This document shows positions 1-12,192 of a stretch of 64,000 nucleotides of DNA, in pieces. A program made the position numbers and the translations under genes. Position 1 is the first letter of the stretch, and each line of letters starts with the position of its first letter. The stretch covers positions 1 through 64,000 of the forward strand of contig MU839223.1 of the NCBI GenBank assembly GCA_030685235.1, written 5' to 3'. Under the pieces are notes generated by a model. The model had not been told where the DNA came from, did not search any database, and saw only the letters and a program-made list of their open reading frames with translations. Source of the DNA: Copromyces sp. CBS 386.78. Its lineage: Eukaryota; Ascomycota; Sordariomycetes; Sordariales; Sordariaceae.

Positions 1-908
1 CTATAAGACTATACCAACCCTAACCCTACGCTTTCTACCCTTTTTTTCCGCCCCAAAATTTCACCTTCCCATACAAATTTAAGAGCAACTTTTCATATTT
101 ATGTTGCTAGTTGCAGGGTTGCGCTTACACAGCAAAAAAATGAAAATTTCGCTCTAGGGGTTGTTGCAACAGGGGGGGGTTGCTCGAAATGGGGGGTGCT
201 GGAACAGGGGACCTTACTGTAAGTAAACAAAGGAGCTTTGGCCTCTTCTGATGTCAGTCCTACACTACTGCTATGGATGGAGCCTCTCAAAACAACCAGT
301 CAGTCTCAGAGCTTCCCGACAGGGCTGGGTTAGGTCATTGCGCCCGGCTGCGCTTTTTTTTGAGCCTTCCACTTTTTTTTGTTCCTGATTCAAAAGTGTT
401 GATTTTGGAAAATCCGAAATTGAGATCGTCGTCGATGGTTTGGAACGCACGGTGGATATGTATAGGGTTCAACGCGGTTTAGGTAGTACGTACCTTACGT
501 CTTGTTGTTCCTTACCTAGTTCTAGACCCCAGGGGCTGGCTCACCGGACATTAATAAATCTGCGACATTTTCATGGCGTTTTGTTATTGACATGGAAGCC
601 GTATCACGACTGCCCCTAGCATCGCTCTCCAACCTCGTCGGACTTTCAGACATTTTCCATTCTGCTCTGGCAGGAGAACCACGATAATAAACAGACCAGC
701 AATGGTGTTATTGTAAGTTTCACGACCAGAAACAGGCCATTGCACAAGAACAGCTGCCTGGCTATGAACTATGTTGTGTGTAATTAATTACCCAATTCAT
801 TCAATTTACCATCAAGTTCATCTCGTCATTATATCCCTTCCAAATCCATCCCACATCCATCGCACATCAACACTACATAACACGAACTTGGTACGTATCA
901 CAACTCCC
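1..908. other. Intergenic, no gene seen
   Basis: Only short random frames are present. The stretch holds homopolymer G and T runs and one isolated pair of CCCTAA-like units near position 15. The right part is presumably the 3' region of the antiporter gene that ends at 909. Confidence 0.6.
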
Positions 909-3852
909 TTACTTCCTCTTCCCCCCAGCCTGCACCACCAAAACACTAGCAGCCACCGCATTACTAACCAACCCCTCCGCAACAACACCCACCGTCCTCC
1001 CCAAATCCAAGCCACCACTTCCACTTCCACTGGACCCAGCAACAACATCCACCCGACTACTACTAGCAGCCGCACTACTCGTTGTAGCACCACCACCACT
1101 CTCACCATCAACCTTCCCATGCCTTCGTCCAACAACCACCACATCGCCCGCCCCGCCCTTCTTCTGCCCAACAGTAACCTTGGCCAATCCCAGCACCGTT
1201 TCCGCGAGATTATTCTTGCCCTCGGTGAGGTTTGACTCCTCGAATACCACTCGCGAAGATACGTCAGCGGGTAATGACTCGCGGAGTGTGGCTAGGAGCG
1301 TCGTCGCATCTTCACCATCTCCAGTGTAGGTGGTGGAGCCGGTATACTTCAAGTGAACAACGGTAGCCGTCACGTTGGCGTTACTCGCTAATTGCAGAAC
1401 CAAGCGAAGCGCAACACGATCATCCGCGCCGCCGATGAACGGGAGGAAAACGTGGTGAGTGCGGTCCGTGATGATGGGGTAGGTTGCCAGAGCCATGTGC
1501 GGCGTGCGATGATGATGATTTTGAGAATGCAGAGAAACACCTCCACCGCTCTTGGAACGAGTCAAGCCTGAGGGGGGCAGCTGCGAAGAACGGGAACCGA
1601 AACCGCCGAAACCATTATCGATGAAAATACCCGCGTTGCAAACCCTTTCTGCCTTGGCGAGGGTCTTGTGGATGAATTCTAGGTGGGGAGTATTTCCTCG
1701 GAATCGGTCATTTCCTGCACCACCTGCCAAAGAAAGCGGCTGGTAGTCAAAGTCAGACAGGCTGCCGTGGTCGCTCCACGGAATCAGAGCAAACTCCGAC
1801 TGAGTATCGGCCGCGTGGGAAGTGAGCGTTTCGGCATAAGAATACTCGGGGACGACGGCTACGCGCCCGGAGACGGCCACGTTATTGGACATTGATGGCG
1901 ACAAGGAAGAAAACGTGCGGAAGGTGTTGATGACGGGGTCGCGCAACGAGTAAAGCTCCTCGGCTAGGTCTTCGGTTACTTGCATCACTGAGGAGGTGCG
2001 GTCGGTGAGCTCGATGAGGCGGAGGCCGTGGACTTCGAGGGGTTTGGTCTTGCTGCGGGTGATTGTGACGGGGACAGATTTGCTGCCTTCGCCGGTGTCT
2101 TGGACGGTTGTGGATTCGACTTCGGGTTTGGCGGTGTTCTGCTCGGTCTGCTGCGGGCTGAGGAGGGTGATGAATGCGAAGAGAGAGGGCAAGCTGTCGA
2201 GGCGGAGGTAGACGAGCATGCGCTGGATTTGCAACTGGTCGCCGACGGACTTGGAAGGGTCGGAGGAGCTGGATCCGGATTCGGAGGGCGCAAGAGGGGT
2301 TTCGTCCCAGTCGATCTCGCCGCGGCGCCATCTTTCAACTTTGCGCTGGTACCAAGGCGGATAAAGGGCTTTGGTGAGAGGGGTGGTGGCGACGGTGGTG
2401 ACGAGGGCCATGACGACAAAGATGGTGAAGGTTCTCTGGGAGAGGATCTTGGCTTGGAGACCGATGTTGAGGACGATGAGCTCGACGAGACCCTTGCAAC
2501 TCATCAGGCACCCGATGGTAAAGGATTCGCGCCACAGGAGCTTGTTGGCACGGGCGGCGAGGGTTCCGCCGATGATCTTGCCAGCAAAGGCACAGGCGAT
2601 GACTCCGATCACGTAGCCCCAGGTGATCCCATCGTTAAGGAGACCGAGGTTGGTGCTTAGGCCGGAGAGGGCGAAGTAGAGAGGGAGGAAAAGGACGGAG
2701 ATGAGATCCTCAATCTTTTCGGTCATCTTGATGGCGAAACCGCCCTCGTGGGGGCAGATCAGGCCGACAAGGAATGCGCCGAAGATGGCGTGGATGCCGA
2801 TGATGTCTGTTGTCAGGAGTTAGTATAGTGTAAGTGAAGGATGTGAAAGAGTATATGTACTCACTTGTAAAGAAGGCAGAAAAGAGAACGAGAAGCAGCG
2901 TCAGCGCAACAACCCCCTGCGTCGGTCCATTCTGCAAGCTCCCCGTCCTCTTCACCCACCACACAAACGGCGGTCTCACCAGAAACACCAAAAACAAAAT
3001 CCAGCCAATGCAGCACAACAGGGCCCACAGGGCCGCCAGTCCGCTGTTATTATTCACCAAGGCCACGCAAAGCGCCAGCAGAACCCAACCGGTAACATCA
3101 TTGCCAATGCCCGCCGCCAACACCGTCACGCCCACGTTGCTTCTCAACAGCTTGAGTTCTGTCAAGATACGGCACAGCACGGGGAACGCAGTGATGGCCA
3201 ACGCGGTGCCGATGAAGAGACCATATACGCCAAAGCTGATGGGCACCGTGGTCCCGTCGTTGTGGAACTGGTGGTATAAACCGTAGGCGATGCCGAATCC
3301 TAAGCCAAAGGGCAGGATCATGCCGGCGAGACCGACGGAGAGGGCGACTTTCCAGTTGGAGGTGAACATGCGCATGTCGACTTCGAGAGCGACCAGAAAA
3401 AGGAAGATGATGAGGCCGAGGTTGGCGACGTTGTTGAAGACGGGCATGGATTCTTTGGGGAAGATGGCTGTTTTTTCCGGTCATGTTAGTAAAGCTACAA
3501 AGTGAATAATAGGTGGGCGTAAGTGAGCTGGGTACGCACCTTGTTCAAAACCAGGTATCCTCATCATGACCGAAGGGCCTAGTAGAATGCCGCCAATGAC
3601 TTCGGCAATGACTTTGGGTTGGTTGATCCATCGTAGCGGGTAAGCCAGAAGCTGGCAAAAGATGATGACGATGCCGGCTTGGATGATGAACAAGGTGATG
3701 GGTGCCGAGGCGCTGTATTTGGCCGGGTTGGCTCCCTCGAGAACACCGGCCTGGCCGTTGACGGTTGGAGTCGTCGCGTTCGTCGTAGTTGTGGCAGCTT
3801 CGACGGCTCTAATGACGGTCTTGAGGACCGTGTCTGTTATTACTGAGGCCAT
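909..3852 (-). CDS. K+/H+ antiporter, KHA1/CPA2 family
   Basis: Three exons (3852-3540, 3467-2865, 2806-909) join in frame into 937 residues. The introns are 72 and 58 bp with good GT/AG ends. The N-terminal half is a cation/proton antiporter membrane domain. Its first segment lies near residues 50-75, followed by the family signature [16 protein letters not shown], the ion-site motif GIGNDVTGW (the ND pair of this subfamily) and [16 protein letters not shown], which is built across intron 2. From about residue 450 the protein is soluble and ends in a USP-like segment ([20 protein letters not shown]), as in yeast Kha1. By family knowledge it exchanges K+ for H+ in an endomembrane compartment. 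Exon 3 was checked as continuously open. The start is the only ATG ahead of the first membrane segment. Family assignment is secure; location in the cell is inferred from yeast. Confidence 0.93.
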
Positions 3853-5621
3853 CTTTGTCGACGACGGTTGACGTTGGCGGTTGGCGGTGTGGTCTGCTTA
3901 GACCAAAGCAACCGAAACGTGCGTACCCGATGGAATGTCAGGCGGGTCAATGCAGTGTTTTGGTTACTGCATACATGTAAAGTGTTATAAGGAAGAATGG
4001 AAGAGTGGCCGTAAGGGACCAGACAATGAAGAGGGTTGCGATCCGAAAGATGGAATCCGTCACTCGACAGACAGACAAAGAAAAGATATATAAAAGATGA
4101 TGGCTGGTGTGGGTTGCAACGGACCCAGACCCGAGACCCTGGGAATCCATCCATATCGCCGCCTCTCTTCCTGATAGAGGTTGCATGCCTGACAGACTGT
4201 ACAATGTAAGCACCACTCAGCTAAAGCACTGTGAGGTATGTTGTGGTTTGCCTCCACGTGATGGTATCCAAGCCGGGGAAGGGGGGGCTCATGCTCTTTT
4301 TCGGGTGTTTGAAGGATCCAATTGCAGTCATTATTTGGAAGGATCATGGAGGGAACACCATGGATGGAGGAGGAGGTTGGTTGGATTTAGCGAGAGATGC
4401 GCATTTGTTCGGATGTCGTCCACCTTTTGCTGTCTCTCTTTCTTTCTCTTTCACATGCGTGACACACCGATAGACAGCGAGGGTGGTGATAGCTGGGATG
4501 GGAAACACCCTGCTCGCACAACTTGAGGCTGAAACCGGTTTCTTACTGGCGCATTCTTATGGACTGGATTTCCAACTGGGATCCATACACTGTCGATAGC
4601 GTAGCGTAGGGCCGAGGGTGTTGACGACAAGAAGGTAGTGTAGGTAGTGTAAAAAAAGGGCCTGTGGCGGTCTAGACTCGGGACCCCGATTTGGACAAGT
4701 TCTCTGGGGAGGTCGCAATTGGATCGCCTTCACAAGCCATCCAAGCCCGGGGGTGCTCTGCTGACTGACCGCAGCTGACTTGATCTCACATCTTGGCTTT
4801 CGAGTGTAGTTCTTGTTTCCGTCGAGAATGCGATATCGCCATCTATTTGTGACGGGATTGGACGGGAGTGATGAAGAGAAACATCAAGAGATGAAAGAGA
4901 AGAAAGAGCAGAAAAGCAAAGATCGACAAGACCTTTACTGGAGATTCGATCTCAGGTCCACTTTTTACGAAGCTGTTTGGTTGATCCCGTCCACTATTGG
5001 CGGGGCCTTTGGTCACTAGAGCTCTCCACTACTGCGAGGCTAGCAGTCTCAAGTTTCAGTGGTCGTCGGCAGCGAACGTTAGCAAAAACACCAAGAACAT
5101 CATCGTCACTTTGGCACCGACATTAATTTATCCTTGTCAAGACTTTTAGCAAGTTAAATGGCAACAATGGACATCAATTCAAGGTTGATACCACGGTCGC
5201 ACAGTTCTCCGAGTGGTTGATACTGTCGCACAGCCCATACCCTTGGATTACCCCAACTCGGGTTTGTCTTTTGTCGGCCTTGTGCTAAGCTGAAAGGGCA
5301 AGGCCTCAAATACCGTATATGACGGTGCAAATTTGGGGTTGGTTGGAGGTGACTGACGGTCATGTGAACTAGACCTACTTACATACCTTATACGAACGTA
5401 TGCAATGGAAGCGTCTATGGAGATGATGTAGACTACCTACCTACTTGATGCTTAGGTAGTCCTGACGAGTAAACGGATTCACAGGCAAGATTATGGTTAA
5501 AACCTTTTGTACAATTTCTAAAAAAGGGGTATTGATTCTTCCCACCACATCATCTAGTCTACTTTTACATCCAAACACAGACAACTCTTACAAGCAGCCG
5601 TTTACAACTCCAACAACCCAA
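3853..5621. other. Intergenic region upstream of the antiporter
   Basis: This 1.8 kb stretch carries the promoter of the antiporter (minus strand) and the 3' region of the sterol reductase-like gene. Open frames on both strands are short and have no recognisable protein content. Scattered TACCTACCTA-type motifs, common in Sordariales intergenic DNA, are present. No RNA gene was seen. Confidence 0.55.
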
Positions 5622-7247
5622 CTACTCCCCCTTCCACTTCCACCCCGCCCTCCTATGCAAGAAATAGTCCTTGCTCCGGATACTCTTCCAAATCCCATAA
5701 AACCCCCCAACCGGCTTCTTGGCCAACAACCAATGCCTCTGCTTCTTGCCCGCCTTATCGGCGTCCACATGGATCTTATCCCACACCGTCGGCAGGTGCT
5801 CAGCATGATACTTTTTTCTCAGCGCATCATACCACCCCTTGCCACCATACATCTCCCAAAACTTGTCCTGCTGATAATAAGTGTGCGCATAAAACCACTT
5901 CATCCCGCCCAGCTCACGCACTTTATCTTCCAGCTCGATATTCTTGGCCACAAACTCCTGTGGTTTATCCGGGCCCCAGCCCCACACGCCGATGTTGAGC
6001 ATCATGTCGTCCTGCTTGCTCTGGTCAGAAGGCGAGGTGGTGCCAGGGCGGGTGGTATGCGGATGAAACGTAGGCGGGGCGCGGCGCTTCAGGGGACAGA
6101 GCCACAGGGGCCAGATTCCAAGGGAAGAAGAAGTGTAATCGACGAACTCCTCGGACGTCTCAAACGGCATGGCGATGTCCTGCACCACGAACCGCGCGGA
6201 CTCGCCCGAGCCGTGCAAGGCGCGGTACATCATGCGCGTGTGCAGGAAATCGTCCAGGAACCAGCGCGTGAGCCGGTTGAAGGGCACCCAGCTGAAGTAC
6301 TGGAAGGCCGCGGCGCCGACCCAGAAACCGCCCCGGTCATAGCGGAAGAGGTACTCGGCTAGCGGGACGTAGTCGGTTGCTTGCTGAGCTTCTTTGGCTG
6401 TCTTCTCCTGGCAGTGCAGGTAGAACCACGGGTCCCAGGCGCCGCTGAAGGTTTGCGGCTTGATGTTGGGGTCGGAGGAGGCGGGCAGCTCGTTGACGAG
6501 TTTTCCCGTGACGACCACGCCGTGGTCCTTGCTGAAGAGGATGCCGTCTACGTAGTCGTTGTCGCCCTTTTGCGTCTCCTCGCGCACCATGCGGATTGCT
6601 TCGGCGACGCTGGACGCGCGCTTGTACTCCGTCTTGACAAACTTTTTGGCTTCCATAAGCTGAACCTCAAGCAGGGTCGTCGTGCCGAGGGTGCCGACCG
6701 CGCCGGCTGCTCCTCTGAATAGATCCCCCTTCTCAACTTCTTGGACCTGGACCTCCCCCGTCACCATCCCCTTGGCCTCGGCCTCGGCTTGCGCAATATC
6801 CGGATTCCTAACCTTCACCACACTCCCATCGCCAAGAACCATCTCCACCTCCCTAACCGTATCGTCAAAAAACCCATGTCGGAAAGAACTAGACTCGCCC
6901 GCCGTACCGGCGAACCCTCCACCGGCCGTGATACCCGGGAACTCCATAACGATGGGCGGGACAAGTCCATGCGGCAGCGTGGCTTCCACCAGCTTGTCCA
7001 TCGGCACGTTGGGCTCTACCAGCGCCGTCTTGGTGTTCTTGTCCACCGACAGAACATTGTTGAGAGAAGAGATGTCGACGAATTTGGTGTTACCCTTTTG
7101 TGTCGGAGGACGCGTCGAGTTGGTGGATCCGTGGAAGATGCGGTAGGGCAGGCGGGAGGCGTACAAGGACGAGATTTGGGAGGAGAGACGGGTCACGGTG
7201 GTGGCGTGGCGCTCGAGGGCGGCGGCGATGGTGTTGGCGCCGGTCAT
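5622..7247 (-). CDS. FAD-linked oxidoreductase, Delta(24)-sterol reductase (DWARF1/DHCR24) family
   Basis: A single exon encodes 541 residues. The N-terminal half is a FAD-binding PCMH/p-cresol methylhydroxylase-type domain. It includes VEPNVPMDKLVEATLPHG and the glycine-rich FPGITAGGGFAGTAGESSS around residues 95-140, a close match to the FAD loop of DHCR24-like proteins. The C-terminal half has the aromatic-rich segments of this family (RYDRGGFWVGAAAF, MKWFYAHTYYQQDKFWEMY). Family members reduce the C24 double bond of sterols using FAD and NADPH. Which sterol or other substrate this fungal homologue uses cannot be read from sequence. The open frame continues upstream to 7610 without family similarity, so I chose the ATG at 7247, which starts the family-like region. 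No N-terminal membrane anchor is obvious. Confidence 0.88.
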   Translation of the reverse strand: MTGANTIAAALERHATTVTRLSSQISSLYASRLPYRIFHGSTNSTRPPTQKGNTKFVDISSLNNVLSVDKNTKTALVEPNVPMDKLVEATLPHGLVPPIVMEFPGITAGGGFAGTAGESSSFRHGFFDDTVREVEMVLGDGSVVKVRNPDIAQAEAEAKGMVTGEVQVQEVEKGDLFRGAAGAVGTLGTTTLLEVQLMEAKKFVKTEYKRASSVAEAIRMVREETQKGDNDYVDGILFSKDHGVVVTGKLVNELPASSDPNIKPQTFSGAWDPWFYLHCQEKTAKEAQQATDYVPLAEYLFRYDRGGFWVGAAAFQYFSWVPFNRLTRWFLDDFLHTRMMYRALHGSGESARFVVQDIAMPFETSEEFVDYTSSSLGIWPLWLCPLKRRAPPTFHPHTTRPGTTSPSDQSKQDDMMLNIGVWGWGPDKPQEFVAKNIELEDKVRELGGMKWFYAHTYYQQDKFWEMYGGKGWYDALRKKYHAEHLPTVWDKIHVDADKAGKKQRHWLLAKKPVGGFYGIWKSIRSKDYFLHRRAGWKWKGE

Positions 7248-8036
7248 GGTGGTGGTCGTTGGTTGTGAGCCTCCCGGGAGGAGGAGTTGGAAGTTTGTGG
7301 TGAATCGGGTGAAGATGGGAAGTGGTGAGGACCTCACTTCATGTGGGCCGACGTTGCTCGCTGACTGACTGCCGGACCGGGTCGGAGTTGTGAGACCCGA
7401 GGTGAGGTGAGGTGAGGTGATGTCGGAATTTTTGTGGACCGCGGACCACCGCGGATGAGTGAAATACCTACGGACCCCGGCCGGTCGATGCCGTAATGAG
7501 CGGGGACAAGCTACGGCTCGGCGCTGCGGGAACGGAGCAGGGGGCGGGGTTGTGTCAACACTGTAAATGTGGGGATTCACAGGGCACATGGGGTTCTGTA
7601 CGCTTGGCATTTCAGGGCATTATTCTTTCGTTTGTCCAAAAACAACATCGACATTCGAGCCGTAGCATCATAGATAGCATCGCGTCCAAAGGCAACTTAA
7701 CTACATGTGGATGCGGATATATGTCACGTAGGAGGTCCGTAAACAAAAGTCAATATCCGGTTTCGTAACTAAACGATAGCACCGAGAAAGTTCCCCCATC
7801 GCTATGTATTCTTCCTTCCCTTGAACTGGTGATAATAACCCAAAAGAGAAAAAAAAAAACAAAAAAAACACCATGGCCATGCTATGCTATGCTATGCATC
7901 GCTTGCTTTTTCTCCCATATCCCATATCCCATACCCCAAATCCCACAAGCCAAACCCAGAACAAGCACAAGGGGGGGTATCAAAGTCCAGTCCAGTCCAG
8001 TCCAGTCTCATATCACATGCACTCACATGCATGCAC
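7248..8036. other. Intergenic, short simple repeats
   Basis: This is the promoter side of the sterol reductase-like gene and the 3' side of the patatin gene. It contains small tandem repeats, GAGGT units near 7400-7420 and CCAGT units near 7986-8007. No gene was seen. Confidence 0.6.
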
Positions 8037-10445
8037 TCACAAAAACCCAAACCTCCTCCCCTTATCCAACCACTCCTCAATCAACACCTCCCCCTTCTTG
8101 GCCGCCTTCTTGGCCATCCTATGATGCGCATCCAAATGATCCCAAAAGTCTCCTCGCGTATCAAACCCTTCAACCTTTTCTTCCCTCCCTTCATTATCCC
8201 CCTTATCCCCCTTCCCATCCCCTTCATTATCATCCCCCTTACCCCCCTTCCCATCCCCCTCCTTCCGCTTCCCCTGCTTATTCTTACTATACGTATCCGG
8301 ATTCATCTCACACCCCTCAAGCCAACAAAAATACCTCACCCCCAGCGCAAACGTCTCCCACCTCGTCGTCGCGCTCCTCTTCCTCCTCTTGCGCACCAAC
8401 ATCTCTGCGTATTTTTTTAGTAGAGTCCTCTGCTCCCCGTTATTAGCTGCCAGCCAGCGTTCCGTCGCTTCTTCGATTTTTTTTAAATAATTTCTTCGGC
8501 GAAGGAACGGTAACGACGACGAAACCACCGGTGACAGGGAAAGGGGCGAGACTTGGAAGCGGCGGTAGTGGTGGTATAAATGCCCTTTTTGTCTTTTGAG
8601 TTCTTCTTCTTCTTCTTCTGCGGGGGAGGGGGAGGGGGTTGATGTTTGTCGTGTCGCTGGTGACATGGAAGACGTGGAGTTTGAGGCGAACGGGTGAACG
8701 ACATGGAGCTTTTCGTAAAACCAGGCGTTGTGTTCATCTGTCCCCAAACTCAAAAGCAAGTCGATGGGTGGATCGTAGTTGTAGGTGCAGGGGAGAGTAC
8801 CTGTAGGAGCGCAGGAGGGGTCAACGCCTAGAAGAGAAGAAATCTCTTTGAGGACGGGCAATGTCGGGTCGCGAATCTCCTTGCTGCCGTCGACGAACTG
8901 GCCGATGGCGGGGAGTTTGAAGGGCTTGAAGTGCGAAGAGTCGGACGGGGTGGTGATGGCTTTGGCGACTTCGGGGATCGAAGGGACTTTGCCTTGTTGT
9001 TCGTCCGAGTCGTCGTCGGCTACCAGGACTTCTTCGTAGGTGCAGAAGGCGTAGGGGTGGCGCTCGGTGGGGGAGTCGGAGTCGATTTCGCTGCACCAGG
9101 CGAGGGTTTGACATTGGAAGGAATTTTTCTTGAAAGAGATAGGGGAAGTGGTTGTGCTCGAGCGGGAACTCGTCTCTCTCCTTTGGGTCTGGGTCTTTGG
9201 GGATACAACCTCTTCGGTATCGCTGGCCACAGCTCTCGAGGTGGCGACGGTCCCAGCAGTCCCAGCAGTCCCCGTCAAATCCGTACTGGTAGCACTGAAC
9301 TTTGAAAACGTCTCAAACCACGCTCTACTCTTCTTTGTCGGCCACGTCGTCCGTCGCTTATCCTTGTCCTTCCCTCCAAACAACGGAATCTCAACCCTTC
9401 CCAAACCCGGGAAACTAATCACCCTCCGTCTCCTCTCCGCCTTCTCCCTCTCACTTCCTCCTCCTCCTCCTCCATCTCGATCCGCACTCCCATCACCAAC
9501 ATCCACCTCCTGCCCCTCATCCATCTCCACAAACAACTGCGGCAACGCCTTCCCACTAGAGGTACCATTGCCCCCCCTACAGGTAAACTCCTCCACACAC
9601 CCCTCCACCGTCCTTCCCATAACCCCCAGCATAATCGCAATCAACCCCCCCACGCTCGTCCCAGCAATATAATCGAAATAATGCGCAGGCAAGTACTCCC
9701 CCCTTCTCAACACCTCCTCAGGGACCTCAACCTTCCAATCCCCGACCTTGATCCTCCTCCCCTCTCCCTCTCTGAGCTTCAAGTTCACCGCCCGCCGCTC
9801 ACAACAGTCCGGCATCTCCGTCTCCGTCTCCGTCTCCGTCCCCGCCGCTCCGCAAAAGTACTCGTCCATGTCATGCTGCTCGGTGAAGTAATAGTTGTCG
9901 TTGCCCGTGGGGTCGGCAGACGAAAAAGCGGGCGGCGAAAGCGATGTCTCGATAGCGGCCACTTGGCGCATCAGGCTACGGAGCAGGATCAAAGAGGAAT
10001 AGCCTCTGATGCCGCCGCCGTCGAGGGTCAGGATGTTGCGCGTCGCCCAGGGCGTGGTGGTTACGCGGAGGCGGGCGGCCGAGAGGGAGGAGTGCAGGGT
10101 TTGGGCGATTTGGAGGGTGGAGGCCGTGTGGGCTATGGGGTTGTTTGAGGCGAGGTTCAAATTGGGTTCATGTTGTTCTGAGATGTCATTGTTCGGTTCT
10201 TGTGGTTTTGGTATTGGTAGGGCGGAGGAGGAGGTGCAAGTTTCGGGTTGAGGTTCGGGCTCGGGTTCCGGAGGCTCGGCGATGGACACGCGGTTGGATA
10301 TTCGCCGGACGTTTGGCGGGCGGGTTACGGAGCGGAGGGCCGAGTGGCTTGTTTTGAGGGCGGGAGGACGGGGCCGTTCCCGCCATGGTTGTGGTGGATC
10401 TGAAGATTGTTGCTGGCGGCGGCGGGGGTTGACAACTTTTGTCAT
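8037..10445 (-). CDS. Patatin-like phospholipase (serine acyl hydrolase)
   Basis: A single exon encodes 802 residues. After a low-complexity, proline-rich N-terminus of about 130 residues comes the patatin fold. The oxyanion loop is LTLDGGGIRGYSSL, the nucleophile elbow is YIAGTSVGGLIAIMLG (G-T-S-V-G), and the catalytic Asp lies in QFVDGSKEIRDPT. The Ser-Asp dyad is therefore intact. Between elbow and Asp there is a long charged insert rich in Gly, Arg and Ser. The C-terminus is a Lys/Glu/Gly-rich tract (KGDDNEGDGKGDKGDNEG) followed by EEWLDKGRRFGFL. Patatins cleave acyl chains from phospholipids or other lipids, and many fungal ones also occur fused to STAND receptors; here the enzyme stands alone. 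The frame stays open upstream to 10514 but without an ATG, so the start is the ATG at 10445. The divergent neighbour is the HeLo-pseudokinase gene. Confidence 0.87.
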   Translation of the reverse strand: MTKVVNPRRRQQQSSDPPQPWRERPRPPALKTSHSALRSVTRPPNVRRISNRVSIAEPPEPEPEPQPETCTSSSALPIPKPQEPNNDISEQHEPNLNLASNNPIAHTASTLQIAQTLHSSLSAARLRVTTTPWATRNILTLDGGGIRGYSSLILLRSLMRQVAAIETSLSPPAFSSADPTGNDNYYFTEQHDMDEYFCGAAGTETETETEMPDCCERRAVNLKLREGEGRRIKVGDWKVEVPEEVLRRGEYLPAHYFDYIAGTSVGGLIAIMLGVMGRTVEGCVEEFTCRGGNGTSSGKALPQLFVEMDEGQEVDVGDGSADRDGGGGGGSEREKAERRRRVISFPGLGRVEIPLFGGKDKDKRRTTWPTKKSRAWFETFSKFSATSTDLTGTAGTAGTVATSRAVASDTEEVVSPKTQTQRRETSSRSSTTTSPISFKKNSFQCQTLAWCSEIDSDSPTERHPYAFCTYEEVLVADDDSDEQQGKVPSIPEVAKAITTPSDSSHFKPFKLPAIGQFVDGSKEIRDPTLPVLKEISSLLGVDPSCAPTGTLPCTYNYDPPIDLLLSLGTDEHNAWFYEKLHVVHPFASNSTSSMSPATRQTSTPSPSPAEEEEEELKRQKGHLYHHYRRFQVSPLSLSPVVSSSLPFLRRRNYLKKIEEATERWLAANNGEQRTLLKKYAEMLVRKRRKRSATTRWETFALGVRYFCWLEGCEMNPDTYSKNKQGKRKEGDGKGGKGDDNEGDGKGDKGDNEGREEKVEGFDTRGDFWDHLDAHHRMAKKAAKKGEVLIEEWLDKGRRFGFL

Positions 10446-12192
10446 TTTGACTGCTTGTTTTGAGTTACCGAGGTGACTACTAGGTACTGATTTTGCTGGC
10501 GATTGTTTGCGCACTCAGGCGTCGTGGTGACTCCAAGTAAGGAGTCGATAATGATGATGGCTTCAAATGAGGTGCTCACCGAGCAAGAGAAGTCGGGATG
10601 GACTTTTTTTTGTGCCTGATTGATGGCCAAACTTCCATGGAATCCAGAAGGAACCCAAGTTAGCGACCAGAACTGTCCAGCCTTATAATTCCCCCTGAGG
10701 CGTCAAGGTGTCACTCAGTGATTTGACTGGCTCATGGGCGGATTTCTTGGAACTTGGTTGGTCCGGCCCCCTAATTCTCGTGCAACCATTCATTGGCCTC
10801 CCGTTCTTTGTTCCGCGGACATCCCCCTGTATCACTCAGCATTACCAGCTAGTTTTTAGTGGTCGTAGGTGGCTGAAGCTGTCACACGTACAGGGCAGCG
10901 GAACAGATGACGACGGGAGCTTCGCTGAGAATGGTCCCTGAACGGGAATAGTTACAGTGCCATGCAAATAAGGTACCTAAAGTAGACGCGGCGAGCGATC
11001 CAGGCCATCGGGACGGGAATCAGCGCCCCGACGGGAGTGAAGCGCAGCGAACGTCTGACACACCATTCCACGGCTGGCTCCAACCGAACCGCAGCATTCC
11101 AGGTTATTCCCTTTCCCCTTCCCTTGTCCTTTCAAAGATGGAAGACCGCGAATCCATTAGGAAGCATTCTCCGTTCGTTGTACGACGGCAGACCGTTGTG
11201 GCTGTGATGTGATGCCCGTTACGAAGCTCGTCTCCAGTGGAGGTCTGGTGTCACCCGTTATGTACAATCATTGTCGGGACATTTGATGCAGGCGGGCCAC
11301 CCGACGATAGCCTCCTGTTTGTTTGTTTGTAAGCTCTCAAAAGAGCCTGCGCTGCTTTCTCACCAGAATCAGTGATGGATGGCGCCAGGCGGCGGTGCTG
11401 GCTGCTTAAGGTACCTTAGTCGGACCTCAACTCAGCGCCGTGACGCAGACTCAGGCGCAACCCAATTCTGACGCCTGACGATGAATGGAATCTCACCATC
11501 TCAAGGGATGGATGAGATTCAATACTGCAGCGTGCACATGGCCGTGCCAGCCTGGATACCTCTAATCAGAAGAGGTGGGTAAAAAGGCTACCTACTTTCG
11601 AGGCAGTGCCAAGTTAGCATTTGATATCTCCATGTACCGTTCGAGAAAACGTAAAAGTTATCGGTCGGGAGTGACTTTGTTTGAAGAGGGGAAAGCAAGG
11701 TAGGTAGGTAGTGGGAGGCCTGAAGATCAACCGTACGGGACAATAGCTCACCATGATTGGTCAGGTGGCCGATGATGATGATGACGATGCCTCAGCCCTC
11801 ACTCAGCCCTGCACTACTTGGGCTTGCTACCTTAGGAAAAGTGCTGAGCTAGGCTTCATTTTCTGCCTGTCTGTCTGTCTGTCTGTTGGTAGGACTTCGT
11901 TTTCTTTTTCCATCTTTCACCATTTTCGGTCACATCCGGGACTGGATTGCTACGGGTTTTCCATCTCCTGCTTTTCATCGATTGTCATTACAGGCGATTA
12001 TCACGCGTCTTGCTTGGCGCTTACACTACCCTACAGTACCTGCGTCGGTGAAGTCAAACCGTTGGACTTCACCTTCTCACTCACCTTTGTTGGGCAGCCA
12101 GAAGGTGTGCTAGACCGACTGGAACACGAACATACCTTACCGTGTTAACTGAGACTGAAAATACCCACCTGATCACCCGAACGACACTCAAA
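10446..12192. other. Divergent promoter region between patatin and HeLo genes
   Basis: About 1.7 kb separates two divergently transcribed genes. It contains TGTC repeats near 11868-11884, GGTAGGTAGGTAG near 11700 and several short frames without protein-like content. No RNA gene was recognised. Confidence 0.5.

Noticed and set aside
15..29. CCCTAACCCT resembling the fungal telomere repeat
   Set aside because: Only two units, at the window edge, with ordinary sequence on the inner side. It could be chance, and a telomere would need many units.
2028..2660. 210-codon plus-strand frame
   Set aside because: It is antisense to the third exon of the K+/H+ antiporter, whose protein is clearly conserved. 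The Gly/Asp/Glu-rich translation is the mirror of that coding bias.
7986..8007. CCAGT, GAGGT, TGTC, GAAAC and ACAGACA simple repeats in intergenic DNA
   Set aside because: Ordinary short tandem repeats with no link to a gene boundary or structure beyond what chance slippage gives.
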